Source: Plantago elongata (lineage: Eukaryota; Streptophyta; Magnoliopsida; Lamiales; Plantaginaceae). From it: a stretch of DNA of 64,000 bases. How positions within the stretch are numbered: the stretch's first letter is position 1; each line of letters opens with the position of its first letter. The notes under the pieces are model-generated. The model was not told where the DNA came from. It made no database searches and saw only the letters and a list, made by a program, of their open reading frames with translations. The position numbers and the translations under genes were made by a program. This document shows positions 13,335 through 25,744 of the stretch, one piece after another. The stretch lies in contig JAYMSP010000097.1 of assembly GCA_036897095.1 (NCBI GenBank), positions 1 through 64,000 of the forward strand, given 5' to 3'.

Positions 13335-15626
13335 ATGAAGGTGATCGTCACCACTCGTAGCGGCAGAGAACTCGTCAAAGGAGGTCTCGACCTCACTGAT
13401 TCCGTATGTATCTTTCTCTCCACTCGATTTCTCGATTTGAATTATTAGGACTGTTTGATTCATTTCCACTCAGCTACAAACTCGTAGTTTCTGTTACAAA
13501 TGTGTGTTTCTGAATCGTAAATGTTGATGAGTGAGTTGTCATTTGCAGGCTACTGTCGCTGATCTGCAAGAGGCAATTCACAAGAAAAGTAAGCTATTTA
13601 CTTGCTGTTGGTTTTGCTGAATTTGAATTGCTTTACCTGATTTCGCATCTTGTCGATGTTTACAATCCTTAGTTGGATACACTTTGGCATTTAGGAGGCA
13701 AAGGTTTTAGACTTTTAGGGAATTAATGAATTTGATAAGCTTTAGTTGAATATGGGCTGCGAATGTTGTTAATTTGGAATTGCAAATTTGATGTGTCGAA
13801 AACTCGAAATTCAGTTATGCTGTTTAATAAGGTTGGAGTGGCAGATACAATACATGTGTTGTAACAAAGTGTGCAGACTTTTGGTTGAGATGTGTTTAGC
13901 AAATTGATTACTTGGTAGTTTCAGAATTCTAGGTGCACATTTTTGGCATAGGATAGTTGGAAATTTTGGTGTTTGTAGCATTGGTCCTCAAGAATGTGAA
14001 TGCATTCGATTTTTGGATATAAAAGCCTGTGTCTCCTATGTTGTTAAACTCAATACATGATGATGGGTGGCTATATCACGGTCATGTGTATTCCTTGACC
14101 ATGAATGCATCCTACAATTGTAAAAATTTCCTTGCATGGTTTTACGAACAACATGAACTCTGAGGATTGCTGAAAGAATGTGGCCTGTACAATAGTCTTT
14201 GGTCCAATAAAGCTTTGCCATGCAACTCAGTCTTACAGTTTGAGTTCTTGATAAGTAATTGCAAAACTAGACTTTCAAGATGCAATCCTACAAACCATTC
14301 TCTTGACGAACAAATTTTTGGGACGCCTCATGATTAATTAATCTCGTCAGTATTTTTTAATGAAGAAGCTTGCAAATCTAAGGTATCATGTGTAAATTGT
14401 TTTCTGTGTACTAAGATTCTCTGCATTTTCACATTATGTGGTTGTTGATATTTTGCTCTAGAATCATTTGAACAATATAGAAAAGTGGGTATTTCACCAA
14501 ATGAACCGTGGAGGCTGGCTATATTGGTGTTGTTTAAACATTTTCCAGTTTGGTTCTTGGTTTATATAACTTTTTTATCATTTCCTACTTTCCTTGTGCC
14601 AACTCGGTTGATCTTATTTTTTATATTCTGCAAGCAGCTAAAAAATACTATCCCTCAAGACAACGACTCACCCTGCCCCTCCCAGCCGGTTCAAAGGAGA
14701 GACCGACTGTCCTTGCTTCTAAAAAGAGTCTAAAGGAGTATGCATCAAACACCGAATTGACTGTAGTTTTCAAGGATCTAGGCCCACAAGTGAAGTACAG
14801 CACACTTTTCTTCTTCGAGTACTTGGGTCCTCTGGTGCTCTATCCAATCTTCTATTACTACACTCCACTATACCAATTCTTTGGCTACAAGGGCGAACGT
14901 GTCATTCACCCAGTGCAGACATATGCCATGTACTACTGGTGTTTCCATTACTTCAAGCGTATCATGGAGACCTTTTTCGTTCATCGATTCAGCCACGCCA
15001 CTTCACCTGTCTCCAATGTCTTCCGGAACTGTGCTTATTACTGGACTTTCGGTGCTTGGATTGCCTATTACGTTAATCACCCTCTTTACATGCCTGTGAG
15101 TGATCTTCAAATGAAAATTGGTTTTGGGTTTGGGGTGCTCTGTCAAATTTCAAACTTTTATTGCCACATCTTGCTGAGAAGTCTTCGAGGTTCAGGTGCT
15201 GGTCAAGGTTATCAAATCCCACGTGGTTTTCTGTTTAACATTGTTACATGTGCAAACTATACAACGGAGATATATCAGTGGCTGGGTTTCAACATTGCTA
15301 CACAGACTGTAGCAGGTACTGTCTTCATGGTGGTTGCAGCTTCTATCATGACAAACTGGGCCCTTGCAAAACATCGTCGTCTGAAAAAGGTACATGCCTC
15401 TTCCTGTCACTTCACATACTATTCTGGCCGGCTTTAGATTAAGCTGTTTCTGTATGAAGTATGAACTTATAGTATAAAAAACCCTGACAAAAATGACAGT
15501 GCCTGAATTATCTTTCCTATAGTAGTGATTTTGACTAGTGCCTTTGCTTTTCCGCAGCTATTTGATGGGAAGGATGGAAGACCCAAATACCCTCGACGAT
15601 GGGTTATACTCCCTCCGTTCCTGTAG
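13335..15626 (+). CDS. ECR: Very-long-chain trans-2-enoyl-CoA reductase (ECR/CER10)
   Basis: ECR catalyses the last, NADPH-dependent step of each fatty-acid elongation round in the ER membrane. It supplies very-long-chain acyl chains for cuticular wax, sphingolipids and seed oil. Exons 13335-13403, 13549-13588, 14638-15389 and 15558-15626 encode 309 residues, against 310 in Arabidopsis. Residues 1-80 form the ubiquitin-like N-terminal domain ([31 protein letters not shown]). A multi-pass steroid 5-alpha-reductase-type C-terminal domain follows, with [30 protein letters not shown], the QIPRGFLFN block and [11 protein letters not shown]. It ends [10 protein letters not shown], as in the family. 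The exon 3 acceptor was chosen after GCAAGCAG rather than 3 nt earlier because the former matches family length. Confidence 0.96.
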
Positions 15627-16887
15627 ATGCAATATGCAATGTGGTGCATGTCATTCGGCTGAGAAAAACGTCTGAGCCACTTGTGACTTCTAGCAGATCA
15701 TTTTAGTCCCCTGAGTCTCAGCCATCTACTTCTTGTGGCTTTCAATTCAATGTGTCATGGAAACATCCTTGCTTCATTCTGTAGTATTTATTCAATACAA
15801 TTTACCTTGTTAGTCTTGAGATAGTGGCATATTTCCGTCGTAGACAATCATATTCGTGTTATCAATGAAATTTATTACCGTACTTGCTGTTTAATTTTGC
15901 ATCTTGTGTTGGTTCGAAAGCCAAGGAACTTTGTTGATCTGCAGCCTATTTCAGCAGAATTAAGATAGATTTTTGGCTATAAAACACGTTTTCAAAACTT
16001 TTATACTAAAGTTGAAATTAACTACTCTATAAAAAGTTGAAATTTAGCAAAATACTGTAAATGGTTTTCCACCGGAACATCGGAGTCATCAGATTTAGGC
16101 AAAAATGTTGTGGCAGCAGGAATTTACACAGAAGGGAAGGGTTGGTAGATTCGATTCCATTAGCAACAAGACAATTTACCCCAATAACAAACATATTGTC
16201 CAAGTCCAACCCTACAAACAAGACTAGGATGAGTTACCAAATTAATCTTGCCACAAAGTTTTTACTATAGCACAGAAAATGACTGACAGCCGATTTGTCC
16301 CGTGTCCGATTATTCAAGCCAGGTGCGTGAAGGAATAAAAAATAATTGATAAAACTAGAGAAATCGTGGATGAGCATTGTTTAATTTAGAAGCGTTATTT
16401 GGTGTTTTAAACTTTTATTTTATTTTATTTAACATACATCTTACATAATACGGAGTGTTCGAAAAGGTAAATGGCAATTTGGTAAACTGAGTTAAAAATA
16501 ATAATAGTTGATGATAATAAGGCAGAATCTGATTAAGAGAAACTACAAATACCACAGAATTATAACTCGTATATAGTACCAGTTAATGTGAATCAATGGT
16601 CAAACCCAAATGATAATGAAAATTAAAATGGCCAAACTCTGATAAAAGTGATTAAAATTGTCAAAGTCACCATCTTATGTTCCACTGATTACATACGCAA
16701 ATCCACTTTATAAGAGTGGTTAGATTTTTACATGCCTAATGGAGTTGTTACATATACAACGTCATCCATTCCATTAACACATATAAATATATTTATCATT
16801 TCATATGATATTTACAAACAGAACTCCTATATATCCGTGAGTTTCTCCAGATTTGAATTTTATTTTGGAACACAAGGAAGAATAATT
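15627..16887. other. Intergenic region between ECR and the ENTH gene
   Basis: It holds the ECR 3' UTR and the upstream region of the ENTH gene. Two TATA-like motifs precede the next gene: TTTATAAGAG near 16708 and CCTATATATCC near 16826. I cannot choose between them. No other feature is supported. Confidence 0.5.
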
Positions 16888-19800
16888 ATGGGTTCTTTGA
16901 TGCAAGATTTCAAGAGACAGGCTTCATTCTTCTTGAAGGAGAAAATCAAGACAGCAAGATTGGCTCTCATGGATGTCACCCCTATACAAATGTAAGCCTT
17001 CCATTTCTTGATTTTGTTCTCTGCAATATTTTGTTCATTCAAAGATTTTGCTGCTTTTTGTTAATGGCTCACGTACGGTTTGATTTATGACGAAGAAGAT
17101 TGACAGAGGAGTTGATAAATGGAGAATCAATGGCACCTGATGTACATGCCATGAGGCTGATATCTAAAGCAGCTTTTGAAGTCGATGATTATGAGAGGAT
17201 CGTTCATATTCTTCATCTCAGGTTCTTTTCTTTCTAGCTTTTATGTATCGAATCTAGTTGATTATGTAGTTGATAACTGATTAACTAGTTGTCAATTGAT
17301 AATACATGCTGATTATATCATATGAGATGATTGTTCAAACTCTTCATCTTAGATTTATATGCTTTTAGGCTTTGTCCAATAAAACTAGTTATTTAGCTAG
17401 CTAGCTGATAAACTATTGGTTATGTAGCTAAAACTTAAAGCCAATAAGCTGGCTGAAAACAAACTAAGTATTTTGCTACTTAGTTGATAGTCTATCAGCT
17501 AGGCGTTCACATATAACTGACTTTAGTTCGATCAAAAAGGTCTTAGTTTATAAATCGGTGATTAGTCAATACCTCTTCATAATTCACACGGTTACATAAT
17601 TAGTGGTGAATATGTAACGGGCTGATTTCCTTATAGTGGGCCAGTGATCTCCAAGGCCCAAGAGACTAGTGGTGGAATAAGAAGGGGGCCTTATCGTTAA
17701 ACCCTAGATACCTTCTTTTCTTCTTGCTTTCTTTGCTAACAAAGAAAATCATAGCCTTAGCATAAATCAATCAATTATATACGGGTCCAATAATATGTGG
17801 TTGAAAATGAGTTGTATAGTGAGATTATTTTTAATTTTTTATAAATAAAAAATTATTTCATTTTAGTGGGACGTCCAAAATAAAAAAAATTATTTCACTT
17901 ATAGCGGGACGTAAAGAGTATAACCTATCTACAGCTGAAAATCTCACAAAGGCAATTATGAGAGATGATGATTTTTTCCTCGTGCCTTTCTTGAGTATAG
18001 CTCATGTGGAAAATGTTGACAGTTATATTGCCGGTCCTCATAATATGAACTCTCTTGAGCTCGCATGTTTCCATGGCAGTATCAAATGTGTTGAGTTGCT
18101 TCTGACGGTTAAATTAACATGCTAATATCTGTGGAAGTGGTCTAGCTTTTGTTGGTGAACCCAAGTTTGAAAAAGATTTAGACTTTGCTATACCACCACT
18201 TCATATTGCCGTAATGCGAGGAATGTACAAGGTAATCAACCATCTTCTTGAATATGCTACTCGTCATTATCTCTTGGTCAAACTCCTGTGCATACCTCCC
18301 AATGGCTCTCCAGAACAAGCAACAGTTTGTCGCTTTTTTACTGTTTCTCATCTCTCAACAGTCGGGGTAATCTTGCCAATATTGGAAAGCCTCTGTGTAG
18401 AAGAAGCCAACCTGTCAAAGAAGCGGAAGCTGGAAGTTACCAACGATGAGAATCCATCCTGTCTTTGAATAGTGCATTTCCGTTTACATTATATATTCCA
18501 ACAAATGACACTATACTTTTAAACGCATAATTTAATGTGCAGTTTTAAATATTGAAAAACAAAGTCATATGGGGTGATTTTAGATTGAAAATGTTATTAA
18601 AAATAGAAACAAAACATTTATAGTGGTACTGATATAAAAGGAATAAAATATATTTGTTCTGGGACGGAGTGATTAAGATGTTAGTTATGATTAACAATCA
18701 ATCATGGGGGTGGGTATTTGTGATGGGATATTGGAAAAATTACGATCCCGAATAGTTTTATCCCGAAAAATTCATTCCTGTTTGGAATAAATCCCGAAAT
18801 TAAATTTCGGGACGGGATTGGAATTGATTTCACATCCCAATTGAAATTTGGGATCTCAAATGGAATTTTAATATATATTTATATAAAATATATATGTATA
18901 TAAAATAGTAAAATCATTATACTTTATAAGTAGAATTGAATCATTTAATTTATTTTGATAGTACAATAGTTTTTAGATTGAAGTTACGTATTTGCACTAT
19001 AATTTTTATATCATCCATGAATGTTCTTGATTTTTGAAGCAAATTAAGTCTTTAAATTTTTTTATTGGTTTAATTATAGTGGAATTACATATATGATGAT
19101 GTTTAAAGTTCGAATTAAATATCTTATATTGTCTATATTTATTTAAGAATAGTGAAAACAACTCATTATTTGAATTAGATGATAAATATGCTTTAGGCTT
19201 ATTTGGAATCCCGAAATTCCGTCCGATCTCGTCCGAATCTCGAAGTTTCAATCCTGAAAAATTTCGACTTTATTTGGAACGGAATTGGAATGTGAATTAA
19301 TTGTCTCAATCCCGAATTTCATTCTCAAAATTCCAAAGTCTCGAATTTTCCACCCGATGTCCACCCCTAAACTATCTACTTAGTTTATGTTGTTTTGTCT
19401 GTTTTCTTTGTTATCAAACTAGTAAGTATGTTATTTATTTTGTAACTTTCAGTTTAGTTTAACGGAATAGCTATCCAATTGATACATTATGAGTCTATTT
19501 CTTTTTTAAAAATTGTGTAAATTTTGTTTCATCAAATCACTATAATTTCAGTGTTAAAAGTATAGACTTACCGCTTAAAGTACATCAAATCACTATAATT
19601 TCAGAATTTAATATGGTTCCAGAAACTGGCTTGCTGGGATGAATGTTGTTATTAGTTGGTAATCATAATTTATTTACAAGTTTTCATTAAAAAAAATAAA
19701 CTAATTAGTGGCGAAAATTGAAGTGGCAATCGACTTATATGTATGAATATTGTTGGTATATTGAAAGTTGATGTGTGAGGAACTTGTTTGTTGGTTAATC

Positions 19801-20474
19801 AGGTTGTCCAAGTTTGATGAAAGGAACTGGCAAGCCTCTTATAAAGCTTTGATTCTTTTAGAGCACCTTCTTACTCATGGCCCACAGAGAATTTCAGAGG
19901 AGTTTGAATGTGATGAAGATGGTATCAGGGAAATGGCAAGCTTTCATTACCTTGATCTCAAAGGGTACCTAATCTATTCATGAGTCCTATGTTATTTTAA
20001 GAAGCACTAATATGTCATGTAATAACATAGGTTAATAGACAATTGATAATCTACAGGTTCGATTGGGGATCGAGAGTGCAGAAGAAATCGGAACGAGTTA
20101 GGGACCTCATGGGGGACCGCATGTATCTGAAAGAAGAGAGAGCAAGGGCTCGGCAACTAACAGTGGGAATCAAAGGGTTTGGGAGTGTCAGCCAGAGATC
20201 ATTACCTACTAATGAAGACATTCCACTTCATGATATAGTTATACAAAGGTCCAAAACTCAAAATTACAACTCTGATCACCATCGTGGTGCAGTGGAAAAC
20301 GAGATGCTGGAGCGAGATGAATACATGACTAGCTTGTTACCAAACAACAATGCCAGAAATGATGTGAACGGTTGGTCACGAGCATTTTCTAGCCATGAAA
20401 ATAGGTTGGAACAAGATCATCCATTTTGGGACAAGGAGCATCACTCCAGGATCTCACTTCTATCATCCACATGA
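16888..20474 (+). CDS. ENTH-domain (epsin-like) protein, short form
   Basis: ENTH domains bind phosphoinositides and help to form clathrin-coated vesicles at the Golgi/TGN or plasma membrane. Exons 16888-16991, 17099-17221, 19803-19964 and 20057-20474 encode 268 residues. The ENTH domain spans about residues 8-150: FKRQASFFLKEKIKTARLAL, DVTPIQ, TEELINGESMAPD, then NWQASYKALILLEHLLTHGP and FDWGSRVQKKSERV. The C-terminal 100 or so residues are polar and probably disordered. I see no clathrin-box or DPW repeats like those of full-length epsins, so it belongs with the short plant ENTH-only proteins. Intron 2 (17222-19802, 2.58 kb) is swollen by repeats and a gene fragment. An in-frame ATG at 16732 exists, but the family starts at MGSLM. 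Confidence 0.88.
17782..17921. mobile_element. Partial Stowaway-like MITE in ENTH gene intron 2
   Basis: The sequence around AATATGTGGTTGAAAATGAG and the closing AGCGGGACGTAAAGAGTA match the right half of the element at 3424-3663. The left end is missing or unrecognisable. Confidence 0.5.
17950..18468 (+). pseudogene. Ankyrin-repeat protein gene fragment inside ENTH gene intron 2
   Basis: Two ankyrin-like units can be read on the same strand as the host gene. The first is SLELACFHGSIKCVELLL (about 18049-18105). The second is PPLHIAVMRGMYKVINHLLE (about 18193-18252), which leads into a basic tail ending at a TGA at 18466. An in-frame TAA at 18122 separates the two units. There is no plausible start, no intact repeat array and no clear exon structure. 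It reads as a decayed fragment, not as an alternative exon of the ENTH gene. The parent gene is not in the window. Confidence 0.6.
18488..18672. mobile_element. Decayed Stowaway MITE in ENTH gene intron 2
   Basis: The right end TTTGTTCTGGGACGGAGTGA and the inner words AAAAATAGAAACAAAACATT and GATATAAAAGGAATA match the MITE at 10686-10874 in the same order. The left end is degraded (TTCCAACAAATGACA in place of TCCCAGAAGAAATGTCC). Confidence 0.65.
18704..19372. mobile_element. Possible hAT-like non-autonomous element in ENTH gene intron 2
   Basis: The block is bounded by GGGGGTGGGTA on the left and, reversed, by AGGGGTGGACA on the right, which recalls plant hAT termini. Both outer zones are dense in CCCGAA, CGGGAC and GGAATTGGAAT words that do not occur in the surrounding DNA. 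The 300 bp centre is plain AT-rich sequence. No clean 8 bp target duplication was found, so this is tentative. Confidence 0.4.
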
Positions 20475-21317
20475 TGTAGCGAATTGCAATCATTAGAAAA
20501 GTCTGAAAGCAGTTCTATTACATTACACATATACATACATATACAGTAACTTGCTGTGTGACTATACTTCTTTCAAAGTTGCTTTAGTATAGATGTTGTG
20601 AGATGGAAATGCATTGACAGTTTTTCACATGAAGAGGGGAACTTTTGGAGAAATAGATCAAACAGGAGGTGGTGGGGGGAGTGGGGAACGCTATATCTAC
20701 TTCCAGACCTCCGAAACATCTGTAACCAAAAGATTCTACAGTAGAAAGGTCTCCATCTGGACCTCTCGGCTAATGACAAACTTAATTCCTTTTGTGATTG
20801 GGAAGCTGATGTTTCTATGTTCGCAACCAGGGGTAAATAACCTGATAATTACATGTTCTACACCTGAAATTTTGCCAAGCAGGTTATGGAAGTAAAACAG
20901 TTGTCTGTGCCACTAGTTTAAGTTAGCTGGAGCTGGAGCTCATATCACACACGCATACAGGTCGAAAACACAAGTTGACAATAGATGATTAGATGCACAA
21001 GGAAATATTTTGCTAATCCACGACAAAATTGCAAAGGATCCTCTCTGAAGGTTCATATGCCTTTTGGCATGATCACAACATAGACTACAAGAAATAAAAT
21101 TGTCCGTAAATGAAAAGTAGAGCGGTAATCTGGATTGGAAAATGTTACAGTTGAGTAATGAATTTGCTGTACTTCTGTTACAACTTACAAGCTTTAACTC
21201 CAAATGTATATATCTGCTATTTCAGGTCATGATGGTAGTAATCTAGTCCGTTAGAAAAATGGGTTAAAAAATACAGGAACCCTAACGATTAAAATCAGCT
21301 CAAACAAACCGATGGAC
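20475..21317. other. Convergent 3' ends of the ENTH gene and ALG5
   Basis: Contains the two 3' UTRs. The short frames on both strands show no similarity to known proteins. Confidence 0.5.
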
Positions 21318-24229
21318 TCATGTAGAAATTTTCCACATTCCAGTTCTATAACCAACAGACATAAGAGCCAGCTCCCACAACATATTTGGAATACTCAGCA
21401 AGTTTACCTTTGATCCCGGAATTTCAGTCCATTTCACGGAAATTTCAACCATGGGGATGTGGAAGTGTTTGCACAAGTAAACCAATTCAACATCAAAGCA
21501 CCACCTGTAAGATGCAATGATTGAAATTGAGTGTTTATAACAAAGTGAGATTTCAAACAGATCCAATATCAACATGCATCAAAAGTGCATTTACAGTAAA
21601 TATACAAATAATATTGCCAATTTCCATTTGGACTCGACATTGTTATATATAGATGCATTGATATTTGGAAGGAAATATATACCTTTTCAAGCGGATATTT
21701 GTAAAAAGTTTCCTGGCAGCAGCTCTTGTGAACATCTTAAAACCACACTGCAACAGATGTAGGGACCATAACGTAGAAAATCAAGTAACTTTTAACCAAG
21801 CTAAGCGAGAAATTGGACATTAAGAAGATTTTTTGTGAGATCAATCAACAAAGTGTAAAAAGCAAACATACGCGTTAAAAGCTCGAAATCATAAAATAGC
21901 AGTGATAACTTTTTTGGGTTGAGGCAGTTCAATAACAAAGAATAGGAGAGCTATAGGAAAATAACTTAAGTTTGAAAAAATATTGTGGAGTCTTTTATAC
22001 CTGAGTATCACGGATTCCAGGTCCAGCAGCTAAAAGAACTACCATATGGAATCCCTTCATCAAGAAATTCCGATACCATTTCCTCTGAAACATAAGATGA
22101 ATGTTAATCATATTTGAAGTTATAACAAAATAGTGAGGACTGAATTCATGACAGAAGGCATCAAAAGTGTTAACTTACTGCTGCTAAAGCCTTCTCCTCC
22201 AGATGAGCACGAGACCCAAAAGCAGCAATTGGGACCTCTGAGATGTTCACAGTCGCATCACTAGCTGAAGGATCTCGAAGCTTTTGTTCCTTCTCAGCAA
22301 CTGCAAGAATCTGACATGAACTTATCAGTTTTTTTTAGCAGAAGCTAAGCTTTAAAAGACTCCACAATTGATAACCACCTGATTTTCAAGTTTCTCAAGG
22401 TCATTCACTTTTGTCGCTCCATCGGCATCAAGCATTAGAAGTAGCTCACCACGCGAGTGAAGCATACCCTGTTTGACAATGCTTTCGCAAAAGCTAAAAA
22501 GTTAAATGACTTATCATGATACAAGATTTATGGGTCGAGCATGGATCAGTTAAGTGAAGAAATTTCTTAGAATTGACTTACTTTTCTTATTGCTTCTCCC
22601 TTGCCATGGTTCTTTCCAAGGAGGATTACCCTTACATTATCTACAGTGTATCTCTTCACAAAGTCAAAAGCTACTCTTTTTGTAGCATCAGCACTTCCAT
22701 CATCTACAATAAGAACCTGTAGCAGGATCATTCAATTAAAATTAATTTTAGTAATAACTTAATTCAGAATTAGTATGGTTGCAGAGAAGTAAACCACACC
22801 CTTCCCCAATGTAAGCACATTAATTGTCTCCCAATGTTTTCCAAATTTTCCTGTGTTCTACATACTCACGCCTAATGTTCATATAAACATACTAGAACCC
22901 ACAAATTCAAGGCAGAGATTCCAAGTAAAGAGTGTAAATGTACCTCATAGGAAAATGATTTATCTTTTGAAGCTCGCTCTTGAAGATAACTACAATCACA
23001 AAAAATTAATAATTAATATTGTAAGAAACCTCACAATCAACAGAACAAGCATCTCTCACTAGAAAAAAAATTGTTAGTGTTTGTGCAATTGAATTATGAT
23101 AGGCTATAGATACCAATTAGAATATAGTAATATCAAACTTAAGCAAGAGGTAGCAAAGAAGGTTGCTTCCCCAAGATCGAGGGGGGCCAAATATAGCAAA
23201 ATTGTTAATGTTTGTACAATTTTTTTTTGTGATGGACTGAAGGACTTTATATTCTAGATTCACGAGCAACGAACTATTTGAAAACGTACAACAACTTTCT
23301 GATTCGCAAATTTTGGGAGATAGCAAATAATCTGCTCGGCTCGTATATAGATTGACACTTTGATATGCACCCTCCAGAAATGATAAATGTACATATACGG
23401 TCCATTAGCTTAGCACTCCTCTATGGTGTATTCAAAACAGCAAGTTATATCAACAGCTATTTCTATGATAACCAACAATGACACAAACTTCGCTCGCTCA
23501 ACAGGCTGAATCTTGAAAATACAACTATTCCGACCAAAAAGAAAGTTAAAACATAAAAGCAGCAAAAACTTTTACCTCAAGGTTTCTCCTAATGCTCCAG
23601 GAAGCCTATACTCTTCATTGTAAGCAGGAACAATCAGAGAGAAATATTTTTCAGCCGGATCATCTATATGTGGACACGTAACCTGAAATCCGTAAATTCA
23701 TTACACAAGTCAATCAAAACTCTTAACCTTAAATCACTAAAATAAAAGAGATCTGACAGGTAGAACCAAGTTTCAACTGTAATTCAAATGCTCTAAAAAT
23801 CAAGGAAAAAAAACACACACAAGGCCCCTATAAATTTCAGAATCAGAATCCAAATTCCACCAATAAATCACAACAAGAACCAACTAAAAGACGAATAAAT
23901 AGAATCCAGAAACAAACACAATCAGCTCAGGACTATAAAGAACATCACCGGCACACGTACCGGGTTCAACGAATTCGGATCCTCGAATACTGGCGGTGCA
24001 TCAACGTGGCAGCTGAAATAAACAAAGAAGGAATGATCATAATAGAAATTTAAAAGGATTGCAGATTATAGAAGCTCAAACAAGTTAGGTAAAGAACAGA
24101 ATCGTAACCATACGCGCGATTGTATTTTCTCCGGAGTGTTTCGGCAATAATGGCAGTGAGTAATCCAAATGCTAAAACCGAAGCTAAGATCGATAGGACT
24201 TGGAACAAGGTCCATAGCAAGAGCGCCAT
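21318..24229 (-). CDS. ALG5: Dolichyl-phosphate beta-glucosyltransferase (ALG5)
   Basis: ALG5 transfers glucose from UDP-glucose to dolichyl phosphate on the cytosolic ER face. It provides the donor for the last three glucoses of the N-glycan precursor. Ten exons, from the start downwards: 24229-24114, 24012-23961, 23682-23576, 22989-22944, 22716-22582, 22468-22379, 22310-22179, 22084-22001, 21747-21683 and 21504-21318. They encode 337 residues, the family length. One N-terminal membrane anchor (about residues 5-30) precedes a GT2 domain with VPAYNEEYRLPGAL, VDDGS (about 111-115), the DADGA metal-binding motif (about 166-170), AAGPGIRDTQCGFKMFTR and RWCFDVELVYLC. It ends SVGYRTGMWKIST. The exon 1 donor is GC|GTATGG, because the alternative G|GTTACG breaks the frame. 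Confidence 0.95.
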
Positions 24230-24367
24230 TGGATTTTCGTTTGTTTCTCTCTGTGAATGAAGGACTGCTGTTTGTTGAAATGATCGACCCAACTCCTTTT
24301 TCAAAGTTAACTTTAGACGATGTCGTTTTGGTTATTAACGCTGGTAACTCAGTAAATTAATATGTTT

Positions 24368-24440
24368 GCCTATCTAGCTGAGTTGGTAGAGTGCAAGGCT
24401 TATAATCTTGTATTTGCGGATTCGAAGCTCACGGTAGGTG
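24368..24440 (+). pseudogene. Degenerate tRNA-Lys(CUU)-like sequence, anticodon now TAT
   Basis: The 73 nt resemble plant tRNA-Lys(CUU) in layout. The acceptor arms GCCTATC and GGTAGGT pair fully, allowing G-U. The anticodon stem CAAGG/TCTTG also pairs, but the loop is CTTATAA, giving TAT (Ile) instead of CTT. The D stem has a G-G mismatch and the T stem has two mismatches. A TTTT run follows at once. The decay suggests a tRNA pseudogene or tRNA-derived SINE head, not a working tRNA-Ile. Confidence 0.6.
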
Positions 24441-25735
24441 TTTTACTTTTTTATTTTTGCTTTTTTATTCTCTCATTTGACTTGATGGGGGTAAATTGCC
24501 ACATAAAAGCCGTTTTATATTTCATTTTATTTTTTTATTTTCACTTTTTTTTCTCTCTTTTGACCTGCCATCGATTTGAATCATTAGTTTTGTCACTTTT
24601 AATCCGTCATATTTTAGCAACAATATATATATATTTTTTGATTGACAACGTATATGTATATATTTTGATTGACAATATGTTTATATTTTGATTTATTTAA
24701 TATAAATATCTACTTGGTTATTACTTACAATATAATTTTACAAAATTAAAATGGGATCTACACACTCACGTGCTTTGTAACTGTACATATAAAAAAATAT
24801 CTTAAATATATTTGAAACAAAAAAATCGTCCAAAATTGTTGTTTTCTCTTCCAACCAGAGTTAATATTTGATTATTATATTAATTTTCGTCGTCCACTAT
24901 CTAATCGACAAACGATTAAAGTTGAATACAATGAATCACTGCGATTTAGTGTAACTATATTTTTAATATACACTTCATTTTAGTGAGGTCTAACGTCTAA
25001 TCAAATAGTAGTATAAAGTGGCCATTAACTACATGTCTCCAAATCATTAAACTTTGTCACCATATTAATAGATAAAACAATTCAATTTTAACTTAAAAAT
25101 TATCAAGATACCAAGTATTGCCACACACTCGATCAAATAAAATCAAGTATAAACATAAAATATAATATTTTTCATCAATTAAATATATATTTTCGAACAA
25201 ATTAATACAATAAAAAGTAAAAAATAAATATCACAGCATGTCCACATAAGTCGGCCCTGATTTACTTTTCTTGTCCACTCAATGCAAGAAGAACATATTC
25301 TTTGATTTTAAAAAAATTGTCCAATTATAATTTTTTACCATTAAATAATCTTAATTTAAACTACAAATAATTCTTACCTTATAACTAACGTTAGATACAT
25401 ATTTATATCAAAAGTCTAAACTCACTCAAACTCCATAAATGTGTTACAAAACAAAAGGAAGAAAAGAATTCTTGAAAGCTAAAAATAGGTAGTAGCTAGG
25501 GTTTAGGAAAGCAAAAGAAGATTCATCGTGTACAAATCTGAGATTAACAAAACCGGTCCAAAACTGTGCTCGAGAGTTTAAAGCTCAAAACTGAAAAGGA
25601 GACTTGGAGACGAAACGCCAAATATTTTTACCCAATTTTCATCTAAAAACGAATTATTCATTCGTATAGAAAATTGTGTCGTCATTCCTGGAAAAGCATA
25701 GAATAGATAAATCCTACCTGTGACAGTCACCACCG
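24441..25735. other. Intergenic region between the divergent ALG5 and UBC7 genes
   Basis: AT-rich sequence with several long T and A runs and no coding signal. It presumably holds the distal promoter of UBC7. ALG5 starts only about 140 bp left of the tRNA-like sequence. Confidence 0.5.
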
Positions 25736-25744
25736 GTATATATA
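25736..25744 (+). promoter_or_regulatory. Candidate TATA box of the UBC7-type gene
   Basis: GTATATATA lies about 110 bp before the start codon. A CT-rich leader (CTCTTCTCTCAATCTCAATT) follows, as in many plant 5' UTRs. Confidence 0.5.

Noticed and set aside
15607-15626. CTCCCTCCGTTCC-like MITE terminus at the end of ECR
   Set aside because: The bases encode the conserved ECR C-terminus (VILPPFL and stop). There is no partner inverted repeat nearby, so the resemblance to a Stowaway end is chance.
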